From assembly GCA_900771805.1 (NCBI GenBank), contig CAAGPL010000045.1:1-64000 (forward strand): DNA of 64,000 nucleotides, written 5' to 3'. The notes under the pieces are model-generated. The model ran no database searches. It was not told where the DNA came from and saw only the letters and a program-made list of their open reading frames with translations. This DNA is from Bacilli bacterium (GTDB lineage: Bacteria; Bacillota_I; Bacilli_A; RF39; UBA660). Position numbers and translations under genes: made by a program. Positions within the stretch are counted from its first letter, which is position 1. Each line of letters begins with the position of its first letter. Shown piece after piece: positions 8,213-18,661 of this stretch.

Positions 8213-9442
8213 TTAACCTTCTAGTTCTTCTTCAATTCTCATTAATTGGTTATATTTACATATTCTATCAGTTCTAGACATAGAACCTGTTTTTATTTGA
8301 CCTAAATTAAGACCTACAGCTAAATCTGCTATTATCGTATCTTCTGTTTCACCACTTCTGTGAGATATTATTGTTTTATAACCATTTTCTTTAGCTAATT
8401 TAATTGTTTCTAAAGTCTCTGTTATAGTACCTATTTGATTTACCTTTAAAAGAATTGCATTTCCTGCTTTCATATCGATGCCTTTTTGTAAACACTCTTT
8501 ATTTGTAACAAAAAGATCATCACCAACTAACTGAAGCTTATCTCCTAATTCTTTAGTTATTTTAGCAAACCCCTCCCAGTCATTTTCATCTACAGGATCT
8601 TCTATTGAAATAATAGGATACTTACTTACTAACTCTTTATAGAAATCTATTAATTCATCAGTAGAAAGACTTCTTCCTTCTCCTTCCAAATTATACTTAC
8701 CATCACTATAAAACTCTGATGCTGCAACATCTATTGCTAGTTTTACGTCAACACCAGGCGTATATCCAGCTTTTTTAATAGCTTCCATAATAAGTTCAAA
8801 ACCTTCTGTATTTGAATCTAAATCAGGGGCAAAACCACCTTCATCACCAACTCCTGTTGATAATTTCTTTTCGTTTAATACACTTTTTAAAGCATGAAAT
8901 ACTTCTGAACCTACTCTTACTCTTTCATGAATAGTATCTCTTTGTGGTATTATCATAAATTCTTGAAAGTCTAATTTGTTATCAGCATGAGCACCGCCAT
9001 TTAATATATTCATCATTGGTATAGAAAGAGTTTTTCCATCTCCAACATATTTATATAAAGGCACACTACTTTCTTTTGCAGCAGCTTTTAAACAAGCCAT
9101 AGAAACGCCTAGTATTGCGTTAGCTCCTAAATTACTTTTTGTTTTAGTACCATCTAATTCTAACATGGCATTATCAATGCTATATTGGTCTTTAACATCC
9201 ATACCAATTAATACTGGTCTTATTTTTTCATTTACGTTTTTAACCGCATTTAATACTCCCTTACCGTTAAATCTAGTTTTATCATTATCACGCATTTCAA
9301 GAGCTTCACGCATACCAGTTGATGCACCAGACGGAACACATGCCCTTTCCATTATTCCATTTTCTAAAATAACATCTACCTCAACAGTAGGATTACCCCT
9401 AGAATCAAGTATCTCCCTTGCCTTTATATTTTTTATTTTCAT
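8213..9442 (-). CDS. eno: Enolase (phosphopyruvate hydratase)
   Basis: 409 residues, converting 2-phosphoglycerate to phosphoenolpyruvate in glycolysis and also a degradosome partner in Bacilli. It carries the full set of family motifs: [17 protein letters not shown], the catalytic Glu in [12 protein letters not shown], Mg ligands in [11 protein letters not shown] and [10 protein letters not shown], the catalytic Lys in [10 protein letters not shown], and [10 protein letters not shown] near the end. It is slightly shorter than the usual 430 residues but nothing essential is missing. It stands 79 bases upstream of secG with AGGAGG before the ATG, and divergently from the FemABX-like gene. Confidence 0.97.
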   Translation of the reverse strand: MKIKNIKAREILDSRGNPTVEVDVILENGIMERACVPSGASTGMREALEMRDNDKTRFNGKGVLNAVKNVNEKIRPVLIGMDVKDQYSIDNAMLELDGTKTKSNLGANAILGVSMACLKAAAKESSVPLYKYVGDGKTLSIPMMNILNGGAHADNKLDFQEFMIIPQRDTIHERVRVGSEVFHALKSVLNEKKLSTGVGDEGGFAPDLDSNTEGFELIMEAIKKAGYTPGVDVKLAIDVAASEFYSDGKYNLEGEGRSLSTDELIDFYKELVSKYPIISIEDPVDENDWEGFAKITKELGDKLQLVGDDLFVTNKECLQKGIDMKAGNAILLKVNQIGTITETLETIKLAKENGYKTIISHRSGETEDTIIADLAVGLNLGQIKTGSMSRTDRICKYNQLMRIEEELEG

Positions 9443-9510
9443 ATTTAAATCCTCCTATTTATACATATATATTATATCATAATTTTGGATAATTTATCGT
9501 GTTATGTAAA

Positions 9511-9540
9511 TTGACTTTAGCATAACATATGAGGTATAAT
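9511..9540 (+). promoter_or_regulatory. Promoter of the FemABX-like gene
   Basis: TTGACT (9511-9516) and TATAAT (9535-9540) are spaced by 18 bases, followed by an AGGAGGG ribosome-binding site (9558-9564) before the ATG at 9571. Confidence 0.7.
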
Positions 9541-9570
9541 AAAGTATAAGAATAAATAGGAGGGATTATT

Positions 9571-10824
9571 ATGCAAATTATATTACTTGATGAAATAAGA
9601 TTTGATAATTTTGCAATTAATCATCCTTGCTATAACTTTTATCAATCTAGTAATTATGGAAAATTTATGACCAAACACGGCTATAATTCTTATTATTTAG
9701 GCCTTGCTGATGATAACGGAGAAATTAAAGCTGCAACATTAATGATAGTAAAAAATGATTCTAAAGAAAGAAGAAAAATGGGATATGCTCCAAGAGGATT
9801 TTTAATAGATTGGAATAATTATGAATTAGTAAAAGAATTTACTGAAAAATTAAAAGAATTTCTAGCAAGTCGTAGTTTTACTTATTTAAAAGTTGATCCA
9901 TTAATTATTCTTAAAGAACATAATATAAACGGAGAAATAAAACAAAATACGGTGGATAATACTAGTTTTGTTAATAAATTACAATCTTTAGGATATATTC
10001 ACATGGGATATAATAATGGTATGGAAGCATTAAAACCAAGATGGAGTGCAGTTATGAATTTAAATAGTAATATAACCTTACTATATAATTCTATTTCTAA
10101 AGATGCTAGAAATAAAATTAACGAAGCATCCAAAATGGGAAATAAAGTTTATAAAGGAAGTATGAATGATATTAATTTGCTCTATAATATTATAAATAAA
10201 GCAACACCACCATTAGAATATTATTTAGATTATTATCAATTTTTTAGTCAAAATAACGGTTTTGAAATATATTTTACAAAATTAGAACCAGTATCATATG
10301 TTAATTCTAGCAAAACATTATATGAAAATGAAGAACAAAAAAACAATGAATTAAATATGCAAATACAAGATTTTAATACACCAAATAAAGATCTTATAAT
10401 AAATGAAAAATTAAAATCAGATGAGTTACTTTCAAAATATAAAAGAAATATGTTAGAAGCTAGTAGCCTGTTTCAAAAATATCCAAGTGGACTAGTAATC
10501 TCTGGTGTTGCTGTTATAAAATACGGAAAAAAAATAACTTTCTTAGCAAGTGGTGTTCACGAAAATTTCAAAAATATTTATCCTGAATACTTATTAAAAT
10601 GGCAACTAGCTAGTGAATTTGCAAAAAAAGGATATGAATTAGTTGACTTAGGTAGTTTAACTGGAGATTTTAATAACAATAACTATTTAAGTTCTTTAAA
10701 TAAAGAATTATCTAATAGTATAATAGAATATGTAGGTGAATTTGATTTAGTAATAAATAAAAAGAGTTATTATACTGGTAACAAATTAAACCCTATTCTA
10801 AACTGGCTTAATACACCAATATAA
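9571..10824 (+). CDS. FemABX-type peptidoglycan bridge aminoacyltransferase
   Basis: 417 residues of the FemA/FemB/MurM family: tRNA-dependent enzymes that add amino acids to the lipid II stem peptide at the inner membrane face. Recognisable parts are the N-terminal FYQSSNYGKFM, KMGYAPRGFLIDW, the second GNAT-like half with ISKDARNKINEASKMG, and the C-terminal YPEYLLKWQLASEFAKKGYELVDLG region (key residues only). A segment of about 70 residues in the middle (around 245-310, Asn/Gln/Glu rich) is probably the tRNA-synthetase-like helical insert. It is monocistronic with its own promoter and terminator. The amino acid added cannot be predicted from sequence. Confidence 0.85.
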   Translation: MQIILLDEIRFDNFAINHPCYNFYQSSNYGKFMTKHGYNSYYLGLADDNGEIKAATLMIVKNDSKERRKMGYAPRGFLIDWNNYELVKEFTEKLKEFLASRSFTYLKVDPLIILKEHNINGEIKQNTVDNTSFVNKLQSLGYIHMGYNNGMEALKPRWSAVMNLNSNITLLYNSISKDARNKINEASKMGNKVYKGSMNDINLLYNIINKATPPLEYYLDYYQFFSQNNGFEIYFTKLEPVSYVNSSKTLYENEEQKNNELNMQIQDFNTPNKDLIINEKLKSDELLSKYKRNMLEASSLFQKYPSGLVISGVAVIKYGKKITFLASGVHENFKNIYPEYLLKWQLASEFAKKGYELVDLGSLTGDFNNNNYLSSLNKELSNSIIEYVGEFDLVINKKSYYTGNKLNPILNWLNTPI

Positions 10825-10847
10825 ACAGAAGATTCTTCTGTTTTTTT
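10824..10847 (+). terminator. Terminator of the FemABX-like gene
   Basis: Arms AACAGAAGA and TTCTTCTGTT followed by seven T residues directly after the stop codon. Confidence 0.85.
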
Positions 10848-10854
10848 ATTAAAT

Positions 10855-10881
10855 AAAAAAAGACATTTTATAATGTCTTTT
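10855..10881 (-). terminator. Terminator of tuf
   Basis: On the minus strand the arms AAAAGACATT and AATGTCTTTT are followed by a T run, a few bases past the tuf stop. Confidence 0.85.
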
Positions 10882-10894
10882 AATTTAACCTTAA

Positions 10895-12079
10895 TTATGC
10901 ATCAATTTTAGTAACTGTACCAGCACCAACAGTACGTCCACCTTCACGGATAGAGAATTTAGTACCATTTTCAAGTGCTATTGGAGCAATTAACTCAACA
11001 GACATACTAACATTGTCACCTGGCATAACCATTTCAGTTCCTTCAGGTAATGTAACAACACCTGTTACGTCTGTAGTTCTGAAATAGAATTGAGGTCTAT
11101 AGTTTGAGAAGAATGGAGTATGACGTCCGCCTTCTTCTTTACTTAATACGTAAACTTGAGCTTCAAATTTAGTATGTGGAGTAACTGTTCCTGGTTTAGC
11201 AAGAACTTGTCCACGTTGTACTTGTTCACGAGAAATACCACGTAATAATACACCAGCATTATCTCCTGCTTCAGCAAAGTCAAGTTGTTTACGGAACATT
11301 TCAATACCAGTAACAACTGTCTTTTGAGTTTCTTTTAAACCAACGATTTCAACTTCGTCATTTAATTTTAATTGTCCACGTTCAACACGTCCTGTAACAA
11401 CTGTACCACGACCTGTGATAGTAAATACATCTTCAATTGACATTAAGAATGGTTTTGTGTTGTCTCTTTCTGGAGTTGGAATCCATTCATCAACAGCGTC
11501 CATTAATTCATCAATTTTCTTTTCGTATTCTGGATCTCCTTCTAATGCTTTTAATGCAGAACCACGAATAACTGGAGTATTATCTCCATCAAATCCGTAT
11601 TTAGATAATAGTTCACGAACATCCATTTCTACTAAGTCTAGCATTTCTGGATCGTCAACCATATCACACTTGTTCATGAATACAACGATTCTTGGAACAC
11701 CAACTTGACGAGCAAGTAAGATGTGTTCTTTAGTTTGAGCCATAGGACCATCTGTTGCAGCTAGAACTAAGATTGCTCCGTCCATTTGTGCAGCACCAGT
11801 GATCATGTTTTTAACATAGTCAGCGTGTCCTGGGCAGTCTACGTGAGCATAGTGACGTTTGTCAGTTTCATACTCAACGTGTGCAGTGTTAATTGTTATA
11901 CCACGTTCTCTTTCTTCAGGAGCTTTATCGATATCTGCATAGTCTTCGAATTTAGCTTGTCCCTTTTCAGCTAATCTTTTAGTGATTGCAGCTGTTAAAG
12001 TAGTTTTACCATGGTCAACGTGTCCAATAGTACCAATATTAACATGTGGTTTTGAACGATCAAATTTTTCTTTTGCCAT
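10895..12079 (-). CDS. tuf: Elongation factor Tu
   Basis: 394 residues, full length. GTPase motifs: G1 GHVDHGKT (residues 19-26), the switch segment [13 protein letters not shown]3 [10 protein letters not shown]4 NKCDMVDD, and the C-terminal domains ending [12 protein letters not shown]. It delivers aminoacyl-tRNA to the ribosome. Codon use is more GC-rich at third positions than neighbouring genes, as expected for a highly expressed gene. It follows fusA by 85 bases and is the last gene of the rpsL-rpsG-fusA-tuf cluster, ending in a strong hairpin. Confidence 0.98.
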   Translation of the reverse strand: MAKEKFDRSKPHVNIGTIGHVDHGKTTLTAAITKRLAEKGQAKFEDYADIDKAPEERERGITINTAHVEYETDKRHYAHVDCPGHADYVKNMITGAAQMDGAILVLAATDGPMAQTKEHILLARQVGVPRIVVFMNKCDMVDDPEMLDLVEMDVRELLSKYGFDGDNTPVIRGSALKALEGDPEYEKKIDELMDAVDEWIPTPERDNTKPFLMSIEDVFTITGRGTVVTGRVERGQLKLNDEVEIVGLKETQKTVVTGIEMFRKQLDFAEAGDNAGVLLRGISREQVQRGQVLAKPGTVTPHTKFEAQVYVLSKEEGGRHTPFFSNYRPQFYFRTTDVTGVVTLPEGTEMVMPGDNVSMSVELIAPIALENGTKFSIREGGRTVGAGTVTKIDA

Positions 12080-12164
12080 AATTTTTTCCTCCTATATATA
12101 AATTACATATCTATTTTATCTAATCTAAGGAAAAATATCAAGTATTTTTCCTTAGTATTATTTA

Positions 12165-14237
12165 TTATTGTGCACCATTTTTCTTAATGATGTCTTCTGA
12201 AATACTCTTAGGTACTTCTTCATAGTGATCAAAGAACATAATGAATGTACCACGTCCTTGAGTATTTGATCTTAAACTTGTTGCATAACCAAACATTTCA
12301 GATAATGGTACGTAAGCATTGATCTTAAGTGAGTTACCTTGTGCTTCTTGTCCCATTGGACGTCCACGACGAGATGTAACATCACCCATTACGTTACCTA
12401 AGTATTCTTCTGGAACTACTATATCAACTTTCATTATTGGTTCAAGTAAAACTGGTTTACAGTTTTTCTTAGCTTCCTTAAGTGCTAAAGAAGCAGCAAC
12501 TTTAAATGCCATTTCGTTAGAGTCAACATCATGATATGAACCATCAAATAATGTTGCTTTAACATCTATCATAGGATATCCAGCTAAAACACCTGTTTTC
12601 ATAGCTTCTTGTAATCCCTTGTCTACTACTGGGATGTATTCACGAGGAACAACACCACCAACTATAGCATCAACGAATTCATATCCTTCATCTTTATTTG
12701 GTTCAAATTTAACCCAAACGTGACCATATTGTCCACGTCCACCTGATTGTTTAATATATTTACCTTCACAATCACCTGCTTGAGTTAAAGTTTCACGATA
12801 AGCAACTTGTGGTTTACCAACATTTGCTTCTACACCAAATTCTCTTCTCATTCTATCTACTAATACATCTAAGTGTAACTCACCCATACCAGATATAACA
12901 GTTTGTCCTGATTCTTGATCAGTTTCTGCTTTAAATGTTGGGTCTTCTTCTGCTAACTTTTGAAGTGCAGTAGACATTTTTTCTTGGTCTCCCTTACTTT
13001 TTGGCTCAATTGCAATTGAGATAACAGGTTCAGGAATAACCATTTTTTCTAATATTACTGGATGTTTTTCATCACATAATGTATCACCAGTAGTTGTATT
13101 TTTAAGTCCTACAGCAGCAGCTATATCACCTGCATATACTTCTGATATTTCAGTACGATTATTAGCATGCATTTGTAAAATACGTCCAATTCTTTCTTTA
13201 ACGCCTTTATTTGCATTAAGAACATATGAACCACTCTTTAGTGTACCTGAATATACACGGAAGAATGATAACCTACCAACAAATGGGTCTGTCATAATCT
13301 TGAATGCTAAAGCTGAAAATGGTTCACTATCTGATGCATGTCTTAATACTTCGTGATCATTTTCATCGTGACCCTTAATTGATGGAATATCAGTTGGTGC
13401 AGGTAAGTAATCTATTACAGCATCAAGCATTAACTTAACACCAATGTTTCCAAGTGCAGTACCGCACATTACTGGGAACATCTTAACTGCAAGAACACCT
13501 TTTCTGATTGCTCTTTTAATTAAGTCAACAGAAATTTCAGCACCCTCTAAGTATTTTTCCATTAATTCTTCATCAAATTCAGCAGCATCTTCAATCATTT
13601 CAGTTCTCTTTTGTTCTGCAATTTCTTTTAAATCCGCTGGAATTTCGATTTCAGTAGGGTTTTCTTCTGGTTTACCATCATAATGGTAAGCCTTCATTGT
13701 AACTAAGTCAATTATGCCATTAAATTCTGATTCGGCACCAATTGGCCATTGGATTGCTGTTGCTTTTACTCCTAATCTTGATTTTATTGATTCAACACTA
13801 GTTTTAAAGTCAGCACCCATTTTATCCATCTTGTTTGAGAAAACAAGTCGTGGAACTTGCATTTCAGTTGCTTGACGCCAAACATTTTCAGTTTGTGGTT
13901 CTACACCATTTTGTGAGTCAAGTACTGTAACAGCTCCATCTAATACTCTAAGTGATCTAGTAACTTCGATTGTAAAATCTACGTGTCCTGGAGTATCAAT
14001 TATATTTAAACGATTACCTTTCCAAAATGCTGTTGTTGCAGCAGATGTAATTGTAATTCCACGTTCTTTTTCTTGCTCCATCCAGTCCATTTGTGATTCA
14101 CCATCATGAGTTTCACCTAGTTTATGAATCTTATGAGTATGAAATAAAACACGCTCTGTACATGTAGTTTTTCCGGCATCAACGTGTGCCATTATTCCTA
14201 TATTACGAGTGTTTTGTAATGAATATTCACGAGCCAT
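12165..14237 (-). CDS. fusA: Elongation factor G
   Basis: 690 residues, the translocation GTPase. G1 is AHVDAGKT (18-25), G3 is DTPGHVDF, G4 is NKMDKMGAD. Domain IV carries [10 protein letters not shown] and [17 protein letters not shown], and the C-terminal domain V has [14 protein letters not shown]. It catalyses tRNA-mRNA translocation and, with RRF, ribosome recycling. It sits 14 bases after rpsG in the conserved str operon and has normal length for the family. Confidence 0.98.
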   Translation of the reverse strand: MAREYSLQNTRNIGIMAHVDAGKTTCTERVLFHTHKIHKLGETHDGESQMDWMEQEKERGITITSAATTAFWKGNRLNIIDTPGHVDFTIEVTRSLRVLDGAVTVLDSQNGVEPQTENVWRQATEMQVPRLVFSNKMDKMGADFKTSVESIKSRLGVKATAIQWPIGAESEFNGIIDLVTMKAYHYDGKPEENPTEIEIPADLKEIAEQKRTEMIEDAAEFDEELMEKYLEGAEISVDLIKRAIRKGVLAVKMFPVMCGTALGNIGVKLMLDAVIDYLPAPTDIPSIKGHDENDHEVLRHASDSEPFSALAFKIMTDPFVGRLSFFRVYSGTLKSGSYVLNANKGVKERIGRILQMHANNRTEISEVYAGDIAAAVGLKNTTTGDTLCDEKHPVILEKMVIPEPVISIAIEPKSKGDQEKMSTALQKLAEEDPTFKAETDQESGQTVISGMGELHLDVLVDRMRREFGVEANVGKPQVAYRETLTQAGDCEGKYIKQSGGRGQYGHVWVKFEPNKDEGYEFVDAIVGGVVPREYIPVVDKGLQEAMKTGVLAGYPMIDVKATLFDGSYHDVDSNEMAFKVAASLALKEAKKNCKPVLLEPIMKVDIVVPEEYLGNVMGDVTSRRGRPMGQEAQGNSLKINAYVPLSEMFGYATSLRSNTQGRGTFIMFFDHYEEVPKSISEDIIKKNGAQ

Positions 14238-14251
14238 ATACTAATCCTTTC

Positions 14252-14719
14252 TTACCAACGATAATGTGCAAATGCTTTATTAGCTTCTGCCATTCTGTGA
14301 GTATCATCTTTTTTCTTAACTGAAGCTCCTGTTCCGTTTGAAGCATCAATTAATTCATTAGCTAATTTTTCAGCCATAGTTTTACCACCACGAGATCTAG
14401 TTGCATTAACAATCCAACGAAGTGCTAAAGCTTGTGCTCTATCTGGTTTAACTTCAACTGGAACTTGATAGTTAGCTCCACCAACACGACGAGCTTTAAC
14501 TTCTAATGCTGGAGTTACGTTTTCCATAGCTTTTTTAAATACGTCATTTGCGTTTTCTCCGGTTCTTTCATGAATCATATCAAACGCATCATAAACGATT
14601 GTTTCTGCTTTACCACGTTTACCATCTAGCATAATTTGATTAATTAACTTAGTAATTACTTTTGAATTATAGACTGGATCTGGTAATACGTCTCTTTTAA
14701 CAGCACGTCTTTTACGCAT
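14252..14719 (-). CDS. rpsG: 30S ribosomal protein S7
   Basis: 155 residues matching S7 throughout: [34 protein letters not shown], the [14 protein letters not shown] signature and [16 protein letters not shown]. It is a primary 16S rRNA 3'-domain binding protein; in many bacteria it also represses the str operon. It lies between rpsL (39 bases upstream) and fusA (14 bases downstream), with AGGAGG before the ATG. Confidence 0.98.
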   Translation of the reverse strand: MRKRRAVKRDVLPDPVYNSKVITKLINQIMLDGKRGKAETIVYDAFDMIHERTGENANDVFKKAMENVTPALEVKARRVGGANYQVPVEVKPDRAQALALRWIVNATRSRGGKTMAEKLANELIDASNGTGASVKKKDDTHRMAEANKAFAHYRW

Positions 14720-14758
14720 ATATTATCCTCCTTTTATTATTATGTCTATTTGTTATTT

Positions 14759-15172
14759 TTACTTTTTAGGTCTTTTAGCACCATACTTAGATCTTGCTTG
14801 TTTTCTATCTGCAACACCTTGAGTATCTAAAGTACCTCTTATGATGTGATAACGCACACCGATTAAGTCTTTTACACGACCACCACGTATCAATACAACG
14901 CTATGTTCCTGTAAATTATGTCCTTGTCCTGGAATATAAGCAGTTACTTCATAGCCATTACTTAAACGTACACGAGCATACTTACGTAATGCTGAGTTTG
15001 GTTTCTTTGGTGTCATAGTACCAACACGAGTACAAACCCCACGTTTTTGTGGTGAAGAAGAAGGTACGTTTTTCTTCTTTAAAGTATTAGTTCTAACTAG
15101 TAAAACTGGTGCTTTTGGCTTACGAGTCTTCTTTTTTCTCCCATGACGAAGAATTTGGTTTATTGTAGGCAT
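14759..15172 (-). CDS. rpsL: 30S ribosomal protein S12
   Basis: 137 residues. The decoding-centre loop is KKPNSALRK and the second streptomycin-contact loop is [21 protein letters not shown] (around residues 87-107). The basic C-terminus ends [11 protein letters not shown]. The residue after ALRK is Tyr where most bacteria have Val or Ile, a mild oddity. It is the first gene of the str operon and is preceded by its own promoter and a leader hairpin. Confidence 0.98.
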   Translation of the reverse strand: MPTINQILRHGRKKKTRKPKAPVLLVRTNTLKKKNVPSSSPQKRGVCTRVGTMTPKKPNSALRKYARVRLSNGYEVTAYIPGQGHNLQEHSVVLIRGGRVKDLIGVRYHIIRGTLDTQGVADRKQARSKYGAKRPKK

Positions 15173-15224
15173 ATTTTCTACTCCTTTCTTAACACACTAC
15201 CTGGTGTTTCTTTTTTGATATATT

Positions 15225-15249
15225 TTTAAGTCTTACAAAGTAAGACTTA
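15225..15249 (-). promoter_or_regulatory. Leader hairpin in front of rpsL
   Basis: A perfect 11-bp inverted repeat, TTAAGTCTTAC (15225-15235) and GTAAGACTTAA (15239-15249), with a 3-base loop lies in the 5' untranslated region between the promoter and rpsL. It has no T run on the minus strand, so it is not a plain terminator. It may stabilise the mRNA or serve a regulatory role; the ligand is unknown. Confidence 0.55.
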
Positions 15250-15265
15250 ATTAATCAGCTTATTT

Positions 15266-15295
15266 AATATAACACTTTTTTATGTTTTTTGTCAA
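15266..15295 (-). promoter_or_regulatory. Promoter of the str operon (rpsL-rpsG-fusA-tuf)
   Basis: On the minus strand TTGACA (15290-15295) is followed after 17 or 18 bases by TTATAT or TATATT (15266-15272). It leaves a leader of roughly 90 nt before rpsL. Confidence 0.7.
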
Positions 15296-15313
15296 TAGTT
15301 TAATTAAGTTTTA

Positions 15314-15538
15314 TTACTCAGCTTTTGCTGCACTAATATTACTTTTTAAACCATATTTTTGGTTAAACTTCTCAGCTCTACCAGTCTTTGATTGCATAGT
15401 TGCTTGACCAGTATAGAATGGATGACACTTAAAGCAAGATTCTACATGTATTTTATCCTTAGTAGATTTTGTTTCAAATGTATTTCCACAAGTACATGTA
15501 ACTGTAGAAGTCATATAAATACTTTCTTTCTTAGGCAT
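15314..15538 (-). CDS. rpmE: 50S ribosomal protein L31 (zinc-binding type)
   Basis: 74 residues from the ATG at 15538 ([11 protein letters not shown]), chosen because AAAGGAG lies eight bases upstream; an in-frame ATG thirteen codons earlier has no such site. The motifs [12 protein letters not shown] and [12 protein letters not shown] supply the CxC and CxxC cysteines of the Zn-binding (C+) L31 form, and [12 protein letters not shown] is the conserved tail. Its own promoter lies upstream, and a small hairpin (ATGAC/GTCAT) occupies the leader. Confidence 0.95.
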   Translation of the reverse strand: MPKKESIYMTSTVTCTCGNTFETKSTKDKIHVESCFKCHPFYTGQATMQSKTGRAEKFNQKYGLKSNISAAKAE

Positions 15539-15595
15539 TTTTCTAGCTCCTTTCGCCATGACCTTGTATAAAGTCATAGATATAAAATCCTTTAT

Positions 15596-15624
15596 ATTAT
15601 AACAATTGTTTTATTATTTTGCAA
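15596..15624 (-). promoter_or_regulatory. Promoter of rpmE
   Basis: TTGCAA (15619-15624) and TATAAT (15596-15601) on the minus strand, 17 bases apart; the -35 overlaps the 3' end of the SGNH hydrolase gene. Confidence 0.65.
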
Positions 15625-16375
15625 GTGTTTTTTTATCAATTAACTTAATTACACTTTTAGCCATTGCTTTATATCCATCCTTTGTTGGATGAATTTCAAA
15701 TTTACTAGGAAGATAAGAATCATTTGCCAAAAATTTATCATGTATATCTATATATGTCATATTATATTTTTTAGTTAATCCCTGCATTTTTCCATTTGCA
15801 TAAATAATTATAGGCTCAACCATATCAGATAAATTAGAAGAAAAAGATGTAAAAGGATTATAAAATCCAAAAACCATTATTTGCTCCTTACAAGATTTTC
15901 TAAGTTCATAAAGAAGTTTATCTATATCCTTAAAAGATTCATCTACATATGTATATAGATCTTCAAATTCATCTAAATTAAATTCATTTCCTAAATTTAA
16001 TTTATAAAACAAATCATTAGAGCCTATACTAAGTGTTACTACATCCGCTTTAATTAAAGCATGTTTTAAAGTTATGTTTTTACCCTCTACTTTTATTTTT
16101 TTATTATTATTTAAATCATTAAGTAAATCAATACTACGATATCCACTCTTTGAAAAATTTTTAGTATAAAATTCAAGTAGCTTTCTATCTTTTAAATACT
16201 CAGAAACATAATCTCCATAACTTTTATCTATTGTATTATATGGTGTTTGACCTGCTGCAAGAGAATCACCAAGTGACAAATAATATATTTTTTTATCCTT
16301 AGTTGCTATAAAAATACATATTAAAATAATTCCAGTTATTATAAACCCCAATATTAGTTTATATCTTCTTTTCAA
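15614..16375 (-). CDS. Membrane-anchored SGNH/GDSL hydrolase
   Basis: 253 residues. An N-terminal membrane segment (LILGFIITGIILICIFIA) is followed by an SGNH esterase domain. Block I is YYLSLGDSLAAG with the nucleophile Ser38. Block III Gly-Ser-Asn-Asp is visible in LSIGSNDLFY, and block V is IHPTKDGYKAM with His229. The position three residues before that His, usually the catalytic Asp (DxxH), is Phe, with Glu one residue later. The acid of the triad may therefore be shifted or supplied elsewhere. Family members deacylate lipids or cell-wall glycans outside the membrane. The gene follows murA after a hairpin terminator. Confidence 0.85.
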   Translation of the reverse strand: MKRRYKLILGFIITGIILICIFIATKDKKIYYLSLGDSLAAGQTPYNTIDKSYGDYVSEYLKDRKLLEFYTKNFSKSGYRSIDLLNDLNNNKKIKVEGKNITLKHALIKADVVTLSIGSNDLFYKLNLGNEFNLDEFEDLYTYVDESFKDIDKLLYELRKSCKEQIMVFGFYNPFTSFSSNLSDMVEPIIIYANGKMQGLTKKYNMTYIDIHDKFLANDSYLPSKFEIHPTKDGYKAMAKSVIKLIDKKTLAK

Positions 16376-16390
16376 AATTAATCACCCCAA

Positions 16391-16422
16391 AATAAAATAG
16401 TATTTTAACAATACTATTTTAT
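16391..16422 (-). terminator. Terminator overlapping the 3' end of murA
   Basis: Arms AAATAGTATT and AATACTATTT with T-rich flanks; the murA stop codon lies inside the right arm. Confidence 0.7.
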
Positions 16423-17673
16423 TTCTTCTAATCTTATTTTAGCACCAATATTAGTTAATTTTTCTATTATATTTTCATATCCCCTTAATATATAATCAGC
16501 ATTTGATATAACTGTTGTCCCACTAGCCATTAAACCTGCAATAACAAGTGATGCACCTGCTCTTAAATCACTTGCTGAAACATTACTCCCAGTAAGATTA
16601 ACAGGTCCTTCTATAATAGCTTTTGAATTAGTTAAAATACTTGTTTTAGCACCCATTTTATTTAATTCGCTCAAATTTAAAAATCTATTTTCCCAAATTG
16701 TTTCATTTATAGTAGATTTACCATATGCTTTTGTTAAAAGAGTTGCCATAGGCTGCTGTAAATCAGTTGGAAAGCCCGGATAAACTTGTGTTTTAATATT
16801 TACTGGAAATAATTTTTTAGGTGCACTAATTTTTATAAAATCAACACCTATTTGCATAGGAACACCCATTTCATCTAACTTTGATATTAAAGATTCAACA
16901 TGATCAGGGATTATATTTGTAATAGTTATATCACGTCCAATAGCACTTGCCAAAATCATATATGTTCCAGTTTCAATATAATCTGGTACCACCTCATGGA
17001 AACAAGAGTGCAAATAATCTACTCCTACAATTTTAATTTCACTTGTACCTGCACCCGTTATTTTTGCACCCATATTATTTAAAAATGTTGCAACATTTAC
17101 TATATGAGGTTCCTTTGCTGCATTTGATATAATAGTTGTTCCATTAGCCTTTACAGCAGCTAACATAAGGTTTATTGTGGCCCCAACTGATGCAAAATCT
17201 AAATTTATCTTTGCTCCTGTTAATTTATCTGCAGTAATTACAAATAAATTATCTTTTTCAACTATCTTTGCTCCTAATAACTCAAAACCTTTCAAATGAA
17301 GATTTATTGGTCTTGCACCTATTTTACAACCACCTGGAAAATACATTTCTACCTTTTTAAATTTACTTAAAAGTGCTCCCATAAAATAATATGAAGCTCT
17401 TAGCTTTTTTGATATTTCCTCTGGTATTAATTTATTTTGAATATTAGATGAATCTATTTTCATAACATCATCTTGTTTGGTTACTGTAGCTCCTAAAAAA
17501 TCAAGCATTTCCTCTAGTGCATCTATATCAGAAATATTAGGAACATTAGCTATCGATACTTCTTCATCACATAAAACTGCCGCAGGAACAAGTGCAACAG
17601 CACTATTTTTAGAACCACTAATTTTTACCTTTCCACTTAATTCATTATTACCATCAATTATTATTCTGTGCAT
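16414..17673 (-). CDS. murA: UDP-N-acetylglucosamine 1-carboxyvinyltransferase (MurA)
   Basis: About 419 residues. It transfers enolpyruvate from PEP to UDP-GlcNAc, the first committed step of peptidoglycan synthesis, in the cytosol. The N-terminal signature is GKVKISGSKNSAV with Lys22. The catalytic loop is PGGCKIGARP with Cys116, the residue fosfomycin alkylates, so it should be the sensitive form. The start is the ATG at 17673 because GGAGGAG lies six bases upstream. It is followed by an SGNH hydrolase and preceded by an aldolase gene, 57 bases away. Only this one copy is in the window. Confidence 0.95.
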   Translation of the reverse strand: MHRIIIDGNNELSGKVKISGSKNSAVALVPAAVLCDEEVSIANVPNISDIDALEEMLDFLGATVTKQDDVMKIDSSNIQNKLIPEEISKKLRASYYFMGALLSKFKKVEMYFPGGCKIGARPINLHLKGFELLGAKIVEKDNLFVITADKLTGAKINLDFASVGATINLMLAAVKANGTTIISNAAKEPHIVNVATFLNNMGAKITGAGTSEIKIVGVDYLHSCFHEVVPDYIETGTYMILASAIGRDITITNIIPDHVESLISKLDEMGVPMQIGVDFIKISAPKKLFPVNIKTQVYPGFPTDLQQPMATLLTKAYGKSTINETIWENRFLNLSELNKMGAKTSILTNSKAIIEGPVNLTGSNVSASDLRAGASLVIAGLMASGTTVISNADYILRGYENIIEKLTNIGAKIRLEEIK

Positions 17674-17730
17674 ATTACTCCTCCATAACCTACATTGTAT
17701 TTTATTAAAATTTACCAAAAATGTGATTAA

Positions 17731-18570
17731 TTAGCCCTTATTTTTTGATTCAATAATTTCATTTTTATGATGAATAACTTGTCTTAAAGAATCAAAACCA
17801 GATAATATTATATCCCTAGGGTCATATATATCTTTATTTAAATTTAAATAACTTCTTACACTTTTACTCCATGCATACATTAAATCTGTATTAAAATTAA
17901 CCTTACATACTCCACAAAAAATAGCTGTTTTAAGTTTATTAGCATCTAAAGAGGAAGCACCATGCAAAACCAAAGGAATTTTAACTTCTTTACTTATTGC
18001 ACCTAAAAGTTCAAAATCTAATTTATTATCTTCATTATAAAAACCATGAACATTTCCTATTGATGGAGCAAAAGAATCAATTTGAGTTGTTAAAACAAAA
18101 TCTCTACATTTTTCTATATCAGAAAATACACTCTTAAATTGTTCATCCCCTATACTGCCTAATTCGGCTTCAACTGTTACATTATGCTTTTTAGCATAGC
18201 AAACAACATTACTTGTTATTTCAACATTTTTTAAATACTCTTCTTTTGATAAGTCAATCATAACAGAAGTAAAACCTGCATCAATTGCATCTTTACAAGA
18301 TAAAAAACAGCTTGCATGATCCAAATGAAGCACAACAGGTATTTTTATATTTAAATCATCAATTAATGCTTTAACGACAGAAACAACTGTTTTATACCCG
18401 CCAAAATAACGAATAGATTTTTCTGATACAGAAAGAATTACAGGGCTTTTATCCTTTTCACATTCTTCTAATATAATTTTAGTCCATTCTAAATTATTAA
18501 TATTATAAGCAGGTAATGCATACCCTTCTTTTTGTGCCTTAAAAAAAAGACTATTACTATTTACTAACAT
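17731..18570 (-). CDS. fba: Class II fructose-bisphosphate aldolase
   Basis: About 279 residues of the Zn-dependent ketose-bisphosphate aldolase family. Motifs: the N-terminal GYALPAYNINN, VVLHLDHASCFLSCKDAIDAG (residues about 80-100) with the catalytic Asp and first Zn His, TVEAELGSIGDEQ, the second Zn His in GNVHGFY, and LHGASSLD. It cleaves fructose-1,6-bisphosphate in glycolysis; tagatose-bisphosphate activity cannot be excluded. The ATG at 18570 is chosen because GAGGATG lies just before it; an upstream ATG at 18618 would overlap a terminator. Confidence 0.92.
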   Translation of the reverse strand: MLVNSNSLFFKAQKEGYALPAYNINNLEWTKIILEECEKDKSPVILSVSEKSIRYFGGYKTVVSVVKALIDDLNIKIPVVLHLDHASCFLSCKDAIDAGFTSVMIDLSKEEYLKNVEITSNVVCYAKKHNVTVEAELGSIGDEQFKSVFSDIEKCRDFVLTTQIDSFAPSIGNVHGFYNEDNKLDFELLGAISKEVKIPLVLHGASSLDANKLKTAIFCGVCKVNFNTDLMYAWSKSVRSYLNLNKDIYDPRDIILSGFDSLRQVIHHKNEIIESKNKG

Positions 18571-18617
18571 AATATCATCCTCTAATATAATTTTAGTATA
18601 TTTTGATATTTTAGTCA

Positions 18618-18650
18618 AAGAAAAACACCAGAATTTACATTCTAGTGTAT
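18618..18650 (-). terminator. Terminator upstream of fba
   Basis: On the minus strand the arms ACACTAGAAT and ATTCTGGTGT are followed by TTTTTCTTT; it ends transcription of the 18662-19894 gene. Confidence 0.8.
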
Positions 18651-18661
18651 AGTATTATTAT

